This document shows, piece after piece, positions 6,817-13,575 of a DNA stretch of 13,575 bases (position 1 is its first letter; each line of letters opens with the position of its first letter). The notes below the pieces were generated by a model, which did no database searches, was not told the DNA's origin, and saw only the letters and a program-made list of their open reading frames with translations. Source of the stretch: CAZSNH01 sp052388455. Its GTDB lineage: Bacteria; Pseudomonadota; Alphaproteobacteria; Rhizobiales; Hyphomicrobiaceae. Position numbers and translations under genes: made by a program. The stretch lies in NCBI GenBank assembly GCA_052388455.1, contig JBQTIA010000030.1, forward strand, positions 1-13,575, given 5' to 3'.

Positions 6817-7799
6817 CGGCGGTCCCGGACCAGCCAAAGCCAGCGCACAGGCGGGATCGAGGCTTCGCACTCGTCGCCGTCATCTGGATTGCAACGCTCC
6901 TTGCCGTCGTTGCTTTCATTTTCACGACCGCCGTCCGGTCTTATATCCGCAACGCCAGCGCCGATCTCGCGACGGCCGAGGCCGAAGCGCTCGCCGAGGC
7001 CGGCGTCAACCTCGCCATCCTCGATCTCAGCGGGTCGCGCTTCGGTCAGCAGCCGCGCTTCCCGGCCGACGGTCAGACGCGACCCTGCCGGCTGCCGACA
7101 GGAGCCGCCGTCACCATCGCCATTCGTGACGAGGCCGGAAAAATCGATCTCAACACCGCCGGCGACGGCCTCATCGAGGCCCTGCTTGTCGGCCTCGGCT
7201 CGAGCGCCGAGGATGCACAACGACGAGTCGCGGCGCTGGCCGACTATCGCGACGACGACGACGACCGCCGGCAGGGCGGAGCAGAGGCGCGCGACTATCG
7301 GGATGCCGGCCTTGCCGCCAGTCCGAAGAATGCGCCGCTGGATTCGATCGAGGACTTGGCCGGAGTTTTGGGATTCGACTCTGAAACGGTGCGGCGGGTC
7401 CGATCGTTCGTCACCGTCCACTCGGGCCTGGATGGCCTCGATCCCGCGTTCGTCACGGCCGAGCTGACGACACTCCTTGCTGCGGGATCGCGCGGGTCGG
7501 ATGACGAGAATACAGAAATCTTCTCCGATCTCTCACAGAGCCTGCCGGCTCGGTTCACCTCCGTTTCGGCGAAGGAATTCTACGGCATCCGGTCCGAGGT
7601 CAACACCGACCGCGGCGCCCGGTTCGTGCGCGAGGCTGTGGTCAGCCTCGGCGTGAGACCCGCAGCCGATCGCCTGCCCGGGGAAAGTCGCAGCCGGTCT
7701 GGCGGCGCCACGCCGACCTATCGCATTTGGCGGTGGCATCGCGGCGAGAGCGTGCTTAACTTCGCGCCGCAGACGTTCGGCATCCTGCCTCCCTGTTGA
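6813..7799 (+). CDS. gspK: Type II secretion minor pseudopilin GspK
   Basis: Large minor pseudopilin that, with GspI and GspJ, is expected to cap the T2SS pseudopilus in the periplasm. From the TTG start it has 328 residues, in the GspK size range. A 17-residue basic leader (HRRDRG) precedes the helix FALVAVIWIATLLAVV. Position +5 of the mature protein is Ala instead of the usual Glu, which is typical of GspK and supports this name. DEAGKIDLNTA (106-116) and the APLDSIEDL segment (174-182) match conserved GspK regions. A run of five Asp codons (residues 147-151) sits in the middle and might bind metal or be a flexible loop. The start overlaps the SCO/cytochrome c stop by four bases, so the T2SS gene appears translationally coupled to a copper/haem protein gene, which is unusual. 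The prepilin peptidase follows after four bases. Confidence 0.88.
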   Translation: MTAVPDQPKPAHRRDRGFALVAVIWIATLLAVVAFIFTTAVRSYIRNASADLATAEAEALAEAGVNLAILDLSGSRFGQQPRFPADGQTRPCRLPTGAAVTIAIRDEAGKIDLNTAGDGLIEALLVGLGSSAEDAQRRVAALADYRDDDDDRRQGGAEARDYRDAGLAASPKNAPLDSIEDLAGVLGFDSETVRRVRSFVTVHSGLDGLDPAFVTAELTTLLAAGSRGSDDENTEIFSDLSQSLPARFTSVSAKEFYGIRSEVNTDRGARFVREAVVSLGVRPAADRLPGESRSRSGGATPTYRIWRWHRGESVLNFAPQTFGILPPC

Positions 7800-7803
7800 G
7801 TGT

Positions 7804-8418
7804 GTGGCTATGACGGTATCGCCGACGGACGTGTCTCGAATGGACTTGTCTCAAAAGGACGGGGCCCGACGCCACGCAGCTCCCTGGCATCTGTTCGCCG
7901 GCTTCCTGGCTCTTTATGCGGCCATCGCGATCCCGGCGCTGGTCTCGTCCGAGTTCGAGCCCTGGCCGCTCGCCGTAGCGCTGGCGCTGGCCGCCGTGCT
8001 GGCCCGGCTTTCGACCATTGATCTCGTCGCCATGAGGTTGCCGGACCTTCTGACCTTGCCGCTCCTGCTCGCAGGGTTGCTAGTCGTCGCGGTCACGAGC
8101 CTGGATCTCGCAGCCTGGCATGCGCTGGCTGCCGCAGTCGGGTGGCTGCTGATGGTCGGCGTCGCTGCAGCCTACCGCTCCGCGCGTGGCCGCGACGGTC
8201 TGGGGCTTGGAGACGCCAAGCTGTTCGCCGCCGCCGGAGCCTGGGTCGGTCCGGCTGGATTGTCGTCGGTCCTGTTGATCGCAGCGCTCGCGGCACTGGC
8301 CGTTGTGTTCACCCTGCAGCTCAGAGGCGCGAGCGTCGGACGGTTTTCTCAGCTACCTTTCGGGCCTTTCATCGCCGTTGGTTTGTGGTTCGTCTGGATT
8401 TATGGACCTCTCGCATGA
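7804..8418 (+). CDS. gspO: Prepilin peptidase (GspO/PilD-type, A24 domain only)
   Basis: Inner-membrane aspartic protease that removes the leader of the pseudopilins encoded around it. It is hydrophobic throughout, with about six helices. The two catalytic aspartates are Asp73 in STIDLVAMRLPD and Asp137 in GLGDAKL. FGPFIAVG (186-193) is the conserved C-terminal motif. At 204 residues it lacks the N-terminal zinc-binding, N-methyltransferase domain of PilD, so it should cleave but not methylate. Short forms are common among alphaproteobacterial peptidases. The GTG at 7804 and the in-frame ATG at 7810 are both possible starts, and neither has a strong Shine-Dalgarno. The stop overlaps gspG (ATGA, 8415-8418). 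Its position inside the cluster suggests it is dedicated to this T2SS. Confidence 0.88.
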   Translation: MAMTVSPTDVSRMDLSQKDGARRHAAPWHLFAGFLALYAAIAIPALVSSEFEPWPLAVALALAAVLARLSTIDLVAMRLPDLLTLPLLLAGLLVVAVTSLDLAAWHALAAAVGWLLMVGVAAAYRSARGRDGLGLGDAKLFAAAGAWVGPAGLSSVLLIAALAALAVVFTLQLRGASVGRFSQLPFGPFIAVGLWFVWIYGPLA

Positions 8419-8927
8419 GCGCCCAAAATTCGAAGCAGGATCATACGACGCCGGATCAGGCGTCACCCGGCCCCAGTCGAAATACCCCCCGACGGATCGA
8501 CGGCCGCCGCCCTCACTCGAGCCGCGAGGCCGGCTTCACGCTCATCGAGTTGCTGGTCGTGCTCGGCATCATCGTGCTGCTGGCGACGATCGCGGCGCCG
8601 CAGGTTCTGCGCTATCTCGGAAAAGCGCGAACGGAAACCGCACGCGCCCAGATCAGCGCCATTTCAACGGCCCTCGAACTTTTCGCCCTCGACATGGGCG
8701 GATTTCCCCCGCAGCAGGCGGGTCTCGCCGCTCTGATGCAGAACTCGGCGGGCAGCGGACGCTGGCGGGGGCCATATCTCAAGCGCGCCGACGGTCTGAT
8801 CGACCCGTGGGGCCGCCCCTATCTCTACAAATTTCCCGGACGCAGCGGCCAGCCGGAGGTGTTCACGCTCGGGCGTGACAGTCAGCCGGGCGGCACCGAC
8901 GAAGATCAGGATCTCGCGAGCTGGTGA
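8415..8927 (+). CDS. gspG: Type II secretion major pseudopilin GspG
   Basis: Main subunit of the periplasmic pseudopilus that pushes substrates through the secretin. The prepilin motif is EAG|FTLIELLVVLGIIV, with cleavage after Gly40 and Glu at mature +5. The C-terminal domain shows GspG hallmarks: GGFPPQQAGLAAL, GPYL, DPWGRPYLY, and a C-terminal Asp-rich, GG-containing loop ending DLASW that forms the calcium site in this family. The length is 170 residues, about 130 after cleavage, which is normal for the mature form. The leader is odd. It has 40 residues rich in Pro, Ser, Arg and Asp, where most GspG leaders have 6-12. No in-frame ATG, GTG or TTG lies between 8415 and the cleavage site, so a shorter leader is not available. 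The start overlaps the peptidase stop (ATGA). Confidence 0.93.
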   Translation: MSAQNSKQDHTTPDQASPGPSRNTPRRIDGRRPHSSREAGFTLIELLVVLGIIVLLATIAAPQVLRYLGKARTETARAQISAISTALELFALDMGGFPPQQAGLAALMQNSAGSGRWRGPYLKRADGLIDPWGRPYLYKFPGRSGQPEVFTLGRDSQPGGTDEDQDLASW

Positions 8928-8984
8928 GACCGTCGCGCGGGGTTGGCGGGGCGGCCGCGCGCCATGCAAGGCAAATACGTCGCG
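8928..8984. terminator. Tail-to-tail gap between gspG and gspJ with a GC-rich stem
   Basis: The two T2SS gene strings converge here with only 57 bp between stops. CGCGCGG (8934-8940) pairs with CCGCGCG (8955-8961) across a 14-base G-rich loop. A hairpin would form in transcripts of both directions. There is no T-run on either side, so a bidirectional intrinsic terminator is only possible, not shown. Confidence 0.35.
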
Positions 8985-9620
8985 TCAGCGGTTCCGCTGC
9001 CGCAGCTCCACCCGTCTCAACAGGGGCCGCGCGCCGGCGGTGTTGGAGGGCAACAACGCGATCTCCACGAGTTCGGGGAGACGGTCGGTTCGTGTCCACG
9101 TCGCGGACCATTGCGCGGCCTGCTCGCCGGCGGGGATGCCGAAGTAGCGGAATTCGCCCGCCGCGAGGCGACGGGTCAGCCGACGCTCGATCGCGGCGAC
9201 TGGCGGCGTGTCCGGTCCTGCGTTCGCCGCGGGCTGAAACAGCATCACCAGCGCCACCGGAGCGACGTCCTCCTCCGTCGCAACCCGCAGGGTCACGCGG
9301 TATGTTCCACCGCCCATTGGACCCTCGGTCAGAGGCGTTACGAAGGAGAGGCTTCGCGCATCGCCTGCGAAGGCGACACGCAAGTTTCCGTCTCGATCGC
9401 GTTCCAGCAGAGGTATCGCCTCCGAGAGCTGACGCTCGACGACGGTCAGCGCGGTTTCCGCGTCCGTTGCGTTGATCAACTGACCGGCCGTCGCTGTGGC
9501 CCTGTTGGCGAGCCGGAGCGTACTTGGGATCAGCGACATCAGCAGCGCCAATATCGCCAGGGATACCAGCAGCTCGACCAGCGTGAAGCCGCCTTGACGG
9601 AGACCAGCGCGCAGCGTCAT
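8985..9620 (-). CDS. gspJ: Type II secretion minor pseudopilin GspJ
   Basis: Minor pseudopilin expected in the tip complex with GspI and GspK. It has 211 residues. The leader is MTLRAGLRQGG, cleaved before FTLVELLVSLAILALL, with Glu at +5. The rest is a soluble beta-rich domain with NATDAETALTVVERQLSEA near the start, placed like the GspJ family segment that pairs helix and sheet. GEFRYFGIPAGE and ARPLLRRVELR near the end fit the size and layout of GspJ. The name is supported mainly by length, prepilin motif and its place after gspH and gspI. The start overlaps the gspI stop (ATGA read on the minus strand, 9617-9620). It is the last gene of the minus-strand string. Confidence 0.85.
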   Translation of the reverse strand: MTLRAGLRQGGFTLVELLVSLAILALLMSLIPSTLRLANRATATAGQLINATDAETALTVVERQLSEAIPLLERDRDGNLRVAFAGDARSLSFVTPLTEGPMGGGTYRVTLRVATEEDVAPVALVMLFQPAANAGPDTPPVAAIERRLTRRLAAGEFRYFGIPAGEQAAQWSATWTRTDRLPELVEIALLPSNTAGARPLLRRVELRQRNR

Positions 9621-10018
9621 TCGCCTCTCCCCAGCTTGAGCGTGCCGAGCGCGATGCTGCGCAGCGGACGAAACGGACCCTCGCGCCAGCTCACCGTCAC
9701 ATCGACCCAGAATCCGGTGAGCGCGCCGGCTCCTCCGGGCCGCTCGTCGGCCGGTTCGAGAGGACGCACCTCCCGGGTCCAGGTGTATCCGTCCTCAGTC
9801 GTACCCTCCGACGATCCCGAGGCGAGCGGCTCGACAATGCCCGCCGCAGCCAGCTCCGCGCGGGCGATGCCGAGTGCGACCTCCTCCTGCCCGACCAGCC
9901 GGACACTCCGCCAGCCGCCGGAAAGGCAAAGCTGAAGGCCCGAGGCGACGAGCGCCAGCACGACGAAGGCGACGATCGTCTCCAGCAGCGTGAAGCCCGC
10001 TTCGCCGCGTTTCGTCAT
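9617..10018 (-). CDS. gspI: Type II secretion minor pseudopilin GspI
   Basis: Small minor pseudopilin that in known systems nucleates the GspI-J-K tip. It has 133 residues, a typical size. The leader is MTKRGEAG (8 residues), cleaved before FTLLETIVAFVVLALV, and Glu is at +5. The mature N-terminus with LLET and the short soluble domain with ARAELAAAG and VDVTVSW follow the GspI pattern. It overlaps both neighbours by four bases: gspH upstream (10015-10018) and gspJ downstream (9617-9620). Translation of the three is therefore probably coupled. Confidence 0.87.
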   Translation of the reverse strand: MTKRGEAGFTLLETIVAFVVLALVASGLQLCLSGGWRSVRLVGQEEVALGIARAELAAAGIVEPLASGSSEGTTEDGYTWTREVRPLEPADERPGGAGALTGFWVDVTVSWREGPFRPLRSIALGTLKLGRGE

Positions 10019-10488
10019 CGGCTGCTCCAGTCGATCGCCGTTCGTCCCGTGAGCCAGTCGACGGAGACCGTCGCTCTTTGCCGCTGCGCCACGAGGGTGA
10101 TGGTGCCACCCGAAGAAGTGCCGTCGGGCCGGAAGCGAATCGTACCGATACTTTCTGCCGGCTGCTCGCCGATGGGCACCTCGTAGCTTACCGTCACCCC
10201 GCGAGGTAACGCGTGCGGCCGGCTCATGCCGTCGGCGAAGAACCGGCGTTGATCGAGATCGACCACGAAGCGCCGCTCGAGATTGGTCCGCATGGCGCCT
10301 GCCCGTGCCGACTTGAGCGCCGAAGCCACGTCCACGGCCGCACTTCGAACGTGGAAGGAATGGCGGCTGCGCTCGGCCATCGGCAGGGCAATGATGACGG
10401 CGAGCGCTACGATCACCAGCACGACGATCAGCTCCAGGTAGGCGAACCCGGACTCGCGTCTATCTAGGCTCATCGCTCGATGGGTCAT
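10015..10488 (-). CDS. gspH: Type II secretion minor pseudopilin GspH
   Basis: Minor pseudopilin, 157 residues. Its leader MTHRAMSLDRRESG (14) precedes FAYLELIVVLVIVALAVI, with Glu at mature +5. The soluble part carries ALKSARAGAM and RRFVVDLDQRRF, like the GspH/FimT domain. The start at 10488 overlaps the gspF stop as ATGA (10485-10488). A second Met lies five codons in (10473) and would leave a 9-residue leader. The frame stays open far upstream, to 11556, but that stretch lies over gspF in another frame and is not coding. Confidence 0.86.
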   Translation of the reverse strand: MTHRAMSLDRRESGFAYLELIVVLVIVALAVIIALPMAERSRHSFHVRSAAVDVASALKSARAGAMRTNLERRFVVDLDQRRFFADGMSRPHALPRGVTVSYEVPIGEQPAESIGTIRFRPDGTSSGGTITLVAQRQRATVSVDWLTGRTAIDWSSR

Positions 10489-11711
10489 CGAATGGCCAGG
10501 TCGTTGACGGAGATGAGGGCGCTCATCACCGAGAGGACGAGGCCGCCCACGACGGCCCCGATGGCCAGAGTCACGACCGGCGTCACCAGGCTGGTCAAGC
10601 GCTGCAACTGCCGTTCGAGCGCCTGCTCGTAGATCTCGGCGGCTCTGAGCAGCATCACATCCAATTGACCGGTCTGCTCGCCGATGGTCGCCAGCCGCAG
10701 GAACAGCTCGGAGAACACGCCCGAGCGCGCCAGCGGTACGGACAGCTGGCCGCCCTCCTTGATGGCTTCCCCGGCCGCGAGAACGGCTTCGCCCATGATG
10801 CGGTTGGACAGCACGCCGGACCCGATGCGCACCGCTTCGAGCAAGGGCACCCCATTGCGGGTCAGCGTCGACAACGTACGGGCCAGCCGTCCGGTCTCCC
10901 TCCGCTCGATGACGCGCCCGATCACCGGCATTGCGAGCAGCAGGCGATCCGTCGGGCGGCGCACGGCGATATTTTTCGAGGCCACAACCCCGGCCACGAT
11001 CAGCCCGGCGCCGGCGGCAAGAATGACCAGTCCGTTCTGGTTGATCAGGCTCGCCGCGCCGCTGAGCACGCGGACCATGAGGGGCGGCTCGGCGCCGGCC
11101 TCCTCGAAGATCGGCGTGATGACCGGGATCAGGATCGTCATGATGACGGCAAGTGCCGAAAGGGCCGCAACGATCAGAACCGCCGGATAGAGCAGCGCGG
11201 AAACGATGCGGCCGCGCATATCCGCCGAACGTTCGAGAAACCGCGCGAGATCGTCGAGCGCTTCGCCGATGGAGCCGCTGCTTTCGCCCGCCCGCACCAG
11301 CCGCCAATAGAACTCTGGAAACGCACGGGCCTCGCCGGCCAAGGCATCCGACAGTGCTTCGCCTTCTGTTACGCGGGCGAGCAAATCCCGTGAAACCTGC
11401 CGCAGGCGTTGCGGGATCATAGGCTGCATGGCGACCAGCCGCAGGCATTCGTCGATCGGTAGATCGGCTTTGACCAGACTGACGAGTTCGCGCGTGAACA
11501 TGGCGAGCGTCGGCAGCGGCAATCGTCCCGAGGCGAAAACCTCTCGCTCCCACCACCGGACCTGGCGCTGCACGCTGGCGTCCGACAGCTCGACGGGAAA
11601 CTGACCGCGCCGGACGATGGTCTCGAGCGCGCCTTCGCGCGTCGCCGCCGCAAGCTCGCCGGCAATGCGTGCGCCGTCCCGGTCGTAGGCCCTGTAGCTA
11701 TATCGCGGCAT
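10485..11711 (-). CDS. gspF: Type II secretion inner-membrane platform protein GspF
   Basis: Polytopic platform protein around which the pseudopilus is assembled, working with ATPase GspE. At 408 residues it is full length. The N-terminus YSYRAYDRDG is typical. Two homologous cytoplasmic GspF repeats are visible, at about 70-170 (FTRELVSLVKADLPIDECL) and 270-375 (LARTLSTLTRNGVPLLEAV). Membrane helices lie at about 171-196, 227-244 and 375-398. Conserved AGESSG (141-146) and GEQTGQLD (344-351) occupy matching positions in the two repeats. It starts 14 bases inside the end of gspE and its stop overlaps gspH. Confidence 0.95.
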   Translation of the reverse strand: MPRYSYRAYDRDGARIAGELAAATREGALETIVRRGQFPVELSDASVQRQVRWWEREVFASGRLPLPTLAMFTRELVSLVKADLPIDECLRLVAMQPMIPQRLRQVSRDLLARVTEGEALSDALAGEARAFPEFYWRLVRAGESSGSIGEALDDLARFLERSADMRGRIVSALLYPAVLIVAALSALAVIMTILIPVITPIFEEAGAEPPLMVRVLSGAASLINQNGLVILAAGAGLIVAGVVASKNIAVRRPTDRLLLAMPVIGRVIERRETGRLARTLSTLTRNGVPLLEAVRIGSGVLSNRIMGEAVLAAGEAIKEGGQLSVPLARSGVFSELFLRLATIGEQTGQLDVMLLRAAEIYEQALERQLQRLTSLVTPVVTLAIGAVVGGLVLSVMSALISVNDLAIR

Positions 11712-13464
11712 CGTTGCGCGTCACGCGAAGGACTTCTTCGATGGTCGTTTCGCCTCGGAGGACTTTTTCCACCCCGCTGTCGAGCAGGCTCGACATTCCT
11801 TCGGCAGCCGCAGCAGCCTCGACCTTTGCTTCGCTGCTGCCGTTCAAGACCGCCGACCGCACGGCATCCGTCATGGTCAGCAACTCGTAGATCGCCGTAC
11901 GCCCGGAGTACCCGGTGTTGCGGCAGGCAGGGCAACCCACGGCCCGGCGCACGCGCGAGACATCCGATGAGACCACGCCGGTTGCGATGCGTTTTCCCGC
12001 CGAGAGCCGCTGCAGCATGCGCTCGGGAAGGGCGGCGGGGACCGCACACGACGGACAGAGCCGGCGCACCAGCCGCTGGGCGAGAACCCCTTTGAGGCTG
12101 GACGCCAGCAGATAGTCCTCGACGCCCATGTCGATAAGCCGCGTGATCGTCGCCGCCGCGCTGTTGGTGTGAACCGTCGACAGCACCAGATGGCCCGTGA
12201 GCGAGGCCCGAATGGCGATTTCCGCCGTTTCCAGATCGCGAATCTCGCCGACCAGAATGATGTCGGGGTCCTGCCGCAGCATCGAACGGAGCGCCGATGC
12301 GAAGGAGAGTCCGATCCGGGGATTGACCTGTATCTGGTTCACCCCCACGAGCTGATATTCGATCGGATCCTCGACGGTGAACAGCTTGCGCTCGGTGTTG
12401 TTCAGCACAGAGAGCGCCGCGTACAGCGTGGTCGTCTTGCCGCTGCCCGTCGGCCCGGTCACCAGAATAAGTCCATTGGGCTCCGCCAGCAGCCGCTCGA
12501 AGCCGGCGAGCGCCGAGCCGTCGAAACCCAGCGCCGCAAAATCGAGCGCCACGCTCGATCGGTCGAGAATGCGCAGAACCACGCTCTCCCCGCACAGGGT
12601 CGGCATGGTCGACACGCGCAGATCGATCTCGCGGCCGCGCACCGTCACCTTGATGCGGCCGTCCTGAGGCAGCCGGCGCTCGGAGATGTTGAGGTGCGCC
12701 ATCACCTTGATGCGCGAACTCATCGCCAGTCGAACCGCGAGCGGCAGCGTCTCGACGGTATGCAGCACGCCATCGATGCGAAAGCGGACGCGGACGCAGT
12801 CCTCCCTCGGCTCGACATGGATATCGGAGGCCTGAGTCTCGACAGCCCGCACGATCAGCTCGTTGACGAGCTTGATGACGGGGGCCTCGCTGGCCAGATC
12901 TTCGAGGCGGCGAACGTCGTCGTCCGTCGCACCATCGCCCTCGGAGACGCCGCTCAAGTCGTCACGAGTGGCCGACTTCGCCGCTGTTCCATAAAGCTGC
13001 TCGAGGGCCTGATCGATGTCGCCGGCGGCGGCGAGGCGCCGGTCGATCGGCATTTTCAGCAGGAAGGACAGCGCTGCGATGGCCTCCGTGTTGAAGGGAT
13101 CGGCCGTCGCGACGACGATGGATTGCCCGCGATCGGCGATCGGCAACAGTCGGCTCGACCTCAGAAACGCGAGCGGCAATTCGTCGGCGAACAAGGCCGC
13201 CCGCGGAAACTCCGGCGCCGCCACGATGGGGAGGCCCAGATGCTGGCCGAGCGCTTTGACCAGCTCGATCTCGTTCACCAATCCGAGCCGAGTCAGAACG
13301 AGGTCGAAGCGCTCCTTTGACTGCGCCTGCGCGCGCTGCGCGCGCTTCAGCGCCAGCTCGTCGAGCGAGCCGCGCTGCAGGAGAACCGCACTGAACGCCT
13401 CGACGAACGCCTCGCCTTTCGGATCGGCGGTGTCGGCCGGCACGGCAAAGCCATGAGGCCTCAT
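11698..13464 (-). CDS. gspE: Type II secretion ATPase GspE
   Basis: Cytoplasmic hexameric ATPase that powers pseudopilus assembly. It has 588 residues. An N-terminal MshEN/T2SSE-N-type domain covers about 30-160 and the catalytic part begins near 190. Visible motifs are Walker A GPTGSGKT (337-344), Asp box VEDPIEY (364-370), Walker B IILVGEIRD (402-410) and His box STVHTN (429-434). A four-cysteine zinc site is formed by CPSC (470-473) and CPAC (511-514), which is diagnostic of GspE/PilB types and absent from PilT. Linkage to gspF, H, I and J favours GspE over PilB. The ATG at 13464 is preceded by GAGG (complement of 13471-13474) six bases away. It is probably the first gene of the minus-strand operon. 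Confidence 0.95.
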   Translation of the reverse strand: MRPHGFAVPADTADPKGEAFVEAFSAVLLQRGSLDELALKRAQRAQAQSKERFDLVLTRLGLVNEIELVKALGQHLGLPIVAAPEFPRAALFADELPLAFLRSSRLLPIADRGQSIVVATADPFNTEAIAALSFLLKMPIDRRLAAAGDIDQALEQLYGTAAKSATRDDLSGVSEGDGATDDDVRRLEDLASEAPVIKLVNELIVRAVETQASDIHVEPREDCVRVRFRIDGVLHTVETLPLAVRLAMSSRIKVMAHLNISERRLPQDGRIKVTVRGREIDLRVSTMPTLCGESVVLRILDRSSVALDFAALGFDGSALAGFERLLAEPNGLILVTGPTGSGKTTTLYAALSVLNNTERKLFTVEDPIEYQLVGVNQIQVNPRIGLSFASALRSMLRQDPDIILVGEIRDLETAEIAIRASLTGHLVLSTVHTNSAAATITRLIDMGVEDYLLASSLKGVLAQRLVRRLCPSCAVPAALPERMLQRLSAGKRIATGVVSSDVSRVRRAVGCPACRNTGYSGRTAIYELLTMTDAVRSAVLNGSSEAKVEAAAAAEGMSSLLDSGVEKVLRGETTIEEVLRVTRNDAAI

Positions 13465-13575
13465 TAAGCGCCTCGAACCTGTTCACTCGAAATGATCGCG
13501 AAAGGCTACCATAGTGATGTACTATCGGCCCACGGCCAAAGGTCTGATGACCGCAACCGACCGCCGATTGGTGAC
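13465..13575 (-). promoter_or_regulatory. gspE upstream region with ribosome-binding site and small dyad
   Basis: This short stretch precedes gspE. GAGG on the minus strand (13471-13474) is its ribosome-binding site. ATAGT (13511-13515) and ACTAT (13521-13525) form a 5-bp dyad with a 5-base spacer. TTGGCC (complement of 13534-13539) could be a -35 element, but the matching -10 position (CACTAT) is poor. A plus-strand frame opens from ATG 13517 or 13547 to the right edge. It may be the start of a divergent gene, but it is too short to judge. Confidence 0.35.

Noticed and set aside
8943..9935. 330-residue open frame on the plus strand
   Set aside because: It covers the convergent gap, gspJ and gspI antisense. 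Both pseudopilins have clear prepilin signals on the other strand.
10489..11556. N-terminal extension of gspH upstream of 10488
   Set aside because: The extension overlaps gspF in another frame and is an Arg/Gly-rich shadow. The ATGA overlap at 10485-10488 and the prepilin motif set the real start.
12169..13320. 383-residue open frame on the plus strand
   Set aside because: It is antisense to gspE, with no recognisable domain and Arg/Gln-rich composition typical of a shadow.
6813..13464. Type IV pilus or Tad pilus cluster instead of T2SS
   Set aside because: GspK with its Ala at +5, the GspG C-terminal calcium-loop pattern and the H-I-J set are T2SS features. No PilT, PilA, CpaF or Flp-type pilin is present.

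Overview
The window is GC-rich and almost fully coding. Its content looks like an alphaproteobacterial chromosome, probably Hyphomicrobiales. This rests on the PrtD/PrtE-type type I secretion pair, the short prepilin peptidase without a methyltransferase domain, the codon use and the tightly overlapping genes. The taxonomic call is inference from style, not from a marker gene. No tRNA, rRNA, CRISPR array, insertion sequence or integrase was seen.

There are three blocks. (1) Positions 3-3115, plus strand: the end of a type I secretion ABC exporter (5' end cut by the window) and its HlyD-family adaptor, joined by an ATGA overlap. Their substrate is not in the window. (2) Positions 3116-3429: a 314-bp non-coding gap with a weak terminator-like hairpin and a perfect 15-bp inverted repeat embedded in repeated GACC/GGTC half-sites. 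(3) Positions 3430-13464: two converging gene strings. The plus-strand string encodes a Tat-exported CotA-like multicopper oxidase, a SCO/cytochrome c fusion, GspK, a prepilin peptidase (GspO) and GspG. The minus-strand string encodes GspE, GspF, GspH, GspI and GspJ. They meet tail to tail at 8928-8984.

Together the second and third genes groups give a large part of a type II secretion system (T2SS): ATPase E, platform F, pseudopilins G, H, I, J and K, and peptidase O. Secretin D, C, L and M are not in the window and may lie beyond 13575 or elsewhere. The most notable point is the linkage. The oxidase, the SCO/cytochrome c protein and three T2SS genes are one apparent operon, with gaps or overlaps of 15, -4, 4 and -4 bp. 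T2SS exports folded periplasmic proteins, including Tat substrates. The simple reading is that the copper oxidase is loaded or electrically served by the SCO/cytochrome c protein in the periplasm, then carried to the cell surface or outside by a dedicated T2SS. Candidate roles are extracellular oxidation of metals (Mn, Fe, Cu) or phenolics. The substrate cannot be read from the sequence.
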